Below, piece by piece: positions 62,128 to 64,000 of a DNA stretch of 64,000 bases. Under the pieces are notes generated by a model. It saw only the letters and a program-made list of their open reading frames with translations, had not been told where the DNA came from and did not search any database. The first letter of the stretch is position 1. Every line of letters begins with the position of its first letter. The DNA comes from Betaproteobacteria bacterium UBA5582 (lineage in GTDB: Bacteria; Pseudomonadota; Gammaproteobacteria; Burkholderiales; Rhodocyclaceae): the NCBI GenBank assembly GCA_002425245.1, contig DILW01000148.1, positions 8,942 to 72,941 of the forward strand. The letters are read 5' to 3'. Position numbers and translations under genes: made by a program.

Positions 62128-62958
62128 GTGAAGCTCAAATTTTCCAAGATGCACGGTTTGGGCAACGATTTCGTTGTTCTCGATGGCGTGCGTCAACAGT
62201 TTTCCCTGACGCCTGAGCAATTGCGCTACCTTGGCGACCGTCATTTCGGGGTCGGTTGCGACCAGATTCTGGTCGTCGAAAAACCGACACAGGACGGCGT
62301 CGACTTCCGTTACCGGATTTTCAACGCCGATGGCGGCGAAGTCGAGCAATGCGGCAATGGCGCTCGCTGTTTCGTCCGTTTCGTGCATGAGCAAGGATTG
62401 ACCGACAAGCGCGAGATCCGTGTCGAAACCATGCGCGGCGTCATTTCGCCGCGCCTCGAAGGGGACGGCAACGTTACGGTCGATATGGGCGTGCCGCGGT
62501 TTTCGCCGCAGGAAATCCCCTTCCTGCACGACGACGATGTCGTCATCTACAACCTCGACGTCGCCGACGAGACGCTGGAAATCAGCGTCGTCTCAATGGG
62601 CAATCCGCATGCCGTGCAAGTGGTCGAGTGTGTGGACCGGGCGCCAGTCGGCGAGCATGGGCCGCTGATCGAGTCGCACGAGCGTTTTCCGCAGCGGGTC
62701 AACGCTGGTTTCATGCAGATCGTCGACAAGCATGCAATCAGGCTGCGGGTTTATGAGCGGGGTGCCGGTGAGACCCTGGCTTGTGGCACCGGTGCCTGCG
62801 CCGCTGTCGTTGCCGGTATCCGCCGTGGCCTGCTCGAGTCGCCGGTGCGGGTGAGCACGCGTGGCGGCGACCTGAATATTGCCTGGGGCGGCGAGGGGCG
62901 TCCGGTGCTGATGACCGGCCCGGCCGTGACTGTATTTTCCGGAGAGATCGATTTATGA
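62128..62958 (+). CDS. dapF: Diaminopimelate epimerase
   Basis: This 276-residue cofactor-free epimerase makes meso-diaminopimelate for peptidoglycan and lysine. Signatures are [13 protein letters not shown], the catalytic cysteines in [10 protein letters not shown] and ACGTGACA, and GNPHAVQ. The start is GTG 62128; an out-of-frame ATG overlaps it. Its stop overlaps the DUF484 start (ATGA), as in the dapF-DUF484-xerC operon of many proteobacteria. Confidence 0.96.
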   Translation: MKLKFSKMHGLGNDFVVLDGVRQQFSLTPEQLRYLGDRHFGVGCDQILVVEKPTQDGVDFRYRIFNADGGEVEQCGNGARCFVRFVHEQGLTDKREIRVETMRGVISPRLEGDGNVTVDMGVPRFSPQEIPFLHDDDVVIYNLDVADETLEISVVSMGNPHAVQVVECVDRAPVGEHGPLIESHERFPQRVNAGFMQIVDKHAIRLRVYERGAGETLACGTGACAAVVAGIRRGLLESPVRVSTRGGDLNIAWGGEGRPVLMTGPAVTVFSGEIDL

Positions 62959-63626
62959 GCGCCATGTTTCCCGACGAAATCGCCGATTACCTGAAGAACA
63001 ATCCCGGTTTCTTCGAACGGTACGCTGACCTGATGGCGCAGATTTTCGTGCCGCACCCGCACGGCGGTCGCGCCGTATCGCTGGCCGAGCGGCAGATGTT
63101 GACGCTGCGCGAAAAGAACCGGGCAACCGAGAGCAAGCTCGCCGAGTTGATCGCTTTCGGCGAAGAAAACGACCGGATTTCCGAGAAGGTGCACCGACTG
63201 GCAGTCGGGTTGGTTGCCGCCGAGACCTTCCAGGCGGTGATCCACCTGCTCAACTTCCACCTGCGCGACGATTTCTCGGTGCCGCATGTGGCGCTGCGTC
63301 TGTGGGACAAGCCGGCCGGCATCGAGGATCTGCCGGAGTTCGCGGCGGTCAGCGAAGAACTCCAGGTTTTCGCCGAAACCCTGGCACGCCCCTACTGCGG
63401 TTCGACCGCCGGTTTTGGCACTGCGTCGTGGTTCGGCGAGGCCGCCCCGCATATCCGTTCGCAGGCGCTGATCGCCTTGCGCAACGGCGGCGGCACGATC
63501 GGCATGGTCGCGCTGGGCAGCGAGGAAGGTCAGCGCTTTTACGCCGACATGGGCACGCTCTACCTTGAGCGCATCGGCGAAATGGTTTCGGCGGCGCTGG
63601 CACGGGTGACCAAGAGCACGCTGTGA
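62955..63626 (+). CDS. DUF484 family (GAF-like) protein
   Basis: This 223-residue protein begins [20 protein letters not shown], the DUF484 mark, followed by a coiled-coil region and a GAF-like C-terminal domain. The function is unknown but the family is almost always between dapF and xerC. It overlaps both neighbours by four bases. Confidence 0.93.
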   Translation: MSAMFPDEIADYLKNNPGFFERYADLMAQIFVPHPHGGRAVSLAERQMLTLREKNRATESKLAELIAFGEENDRISEKVHRLAVGLVAAETFQAVIHLLNFHLRDDFSVPHVALRLWDKPAGIEDLPEFAAVSEELQVFAETLARPYCGSTAGFGTASWFGEAAPHIRSQALIALRNGGGTIGMVALGSEEGQRFYADMGTLYLERIGEMVSAALARVTKSTL

Positions 63627-64000
63627 CACCAGCCGAAGCCGTCGCTGCGTATCTCGACGAACTCGCCGAGCAGCGCCGGCTGTCGCCGCACACCGTCGCC
63701 AACTACCGGCGCGACCTGACTCAGCTGCTGGCGGCTGCCGACGGCCAGCCGCTGGATCGCCTGCTCGTTCATCACATCCGTCGTTTCGTCGCCAGCCTGC
63801 ACGCCAGGGGCTTGTCCGGACGCTCGCTGGCGCGGCTGCTGTCAGCCTGGCGCGGATTTTTTACCTGGCTGGGCGAGCGCGGTCTGGTCAAGCTCAACCC
63901 CTGCGAGGGCATGCGCGCGCCGAAGTCGCCGCGCCGGCTGCCCAAGGCCTTGTCGGTCGACGAGACGGCCCGTCTGCTTGAGCCCGACGACGACGGAGAC
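63623..64000 (+). CDS. xerC: Tyrosine recombinase XerC, N-terminal part
   Basis: The gene starts at GTG 63623, overlapping the DUF484 stop, and runs off the window after 126 codons. The N-terminal SAM-like core-binding domain is present (YLDELAEQRRLSPHTVANYR, SARLLSAWRGFFTWLGERGL-like region) and the LPKALSVDE linker begins the catalytic domain. XerC resolves chromosome dimers at dif. Catalytic residues lie outside the window. Confidence 0.93.
   Translation, partial: MTPAEAVAAYLDELAEQRRLSPHTVANYRRDLTQLLAAADGQPLDRLLVHHIRRFVASLHARGLSGRSLARLLSAWRGFFTWLGERGLVKLNPCEGMRAPKSPRRLPKALSVDETARLLEPDDDGD

Overview
The window reads as high-GC chromosome of a betaproteobacterium, most likely Rhodocyclales (Dechloromonas/Azonexus-like). 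This is inferred from the gene families, from an ahcY-tlyA-metF methionine-cycle operon behind an S-adenosylhomocysteine (SAH) riboswitch, from metK divergent to an LpxL-type acyltransferase, and from dapF-DUF484-xerC. No 16S or marker search was possible.

Region 1 (1-14.0 kb) is a catabolic cluster for homoprotocatechuate (3,4-dihydroxyphenylacetate) meta-cleavage. A TRAP transporter (dctQ end, dctM) leads into hpaG1, hpaG2, hpaE, two consecutive hpaD-type ring-cleavage dioxygenases, hpaF, hpaH, hpaI and a succinate-semialdehyde dehydrogenase. The aromatic ring is thus taken to pyruvate and succinate. A Bcr/CflA-type exporter, an AraC-family regulator, the TRAP binding protein dctP and a class II aldolase follow. 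Two direct repeats 20 bp apart upstream of dctP look like the AraC-type operator.

Region 2 (14.0-24.4 kb) is ordinary backbone: an MFS exporter, a GlcG/HbpS-like protein, argD-type aminotransferase, acetoacetyl-CoA synthetase, an acyltransferase-3 protein, a TrhP/YegQ-type U32 protein, RNase G, a Tat-exported dienelactone hydrolase and a ProQ-like RNA chaperone with its terminator.

Region 3 (24,405-52,327) is a 27.9-kb genomic island integrated in the 3' part of a tRNA-Lys(CTT) gene. A perfect 52-bp direct repeat marks both ends, and a tyrosine integrase lies next to the intact tRNA. No conjugation genes are seen. Cargo from left to right: a TetR/AcuI acrylyl-CoA reductase module with a palindromic operator; an 8-kb envelope/ion-stress block (DUF456, phosphoesterase, lipid kinase, DUF3616, HPF-like factor, NhaR-like regulator, PsiE, MscS) bracketed by 51-bp direct repeats; a second small tyrosine recombinase with a DUF3024 pair; an unknown polytopic membrane protein; a five-gene defence operon hsdR-hsdM-DUF1016 nuclease-hsdS-SIR2; and a right arm with an AlpA-like HTH protein, about 1 kb of hairpin-dense apparently non-coding DNA, an unrecognised 267-aa protein, a YkgJ-type Cys-cluster protein and the integrase.

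Region 4 (52.3-64 kb) is backbone again: two tRNA-Lys genes, MscS, an HDOD protein, metF, tlyA, ahcY with its SAH riboswitch, a secreted S8-type protease overlapping an outer-membrane-like protein, metK, an LpxL-like acyltransferase, a GNAT acetyltransferase, dapF, DUF484 and the start of xerC.
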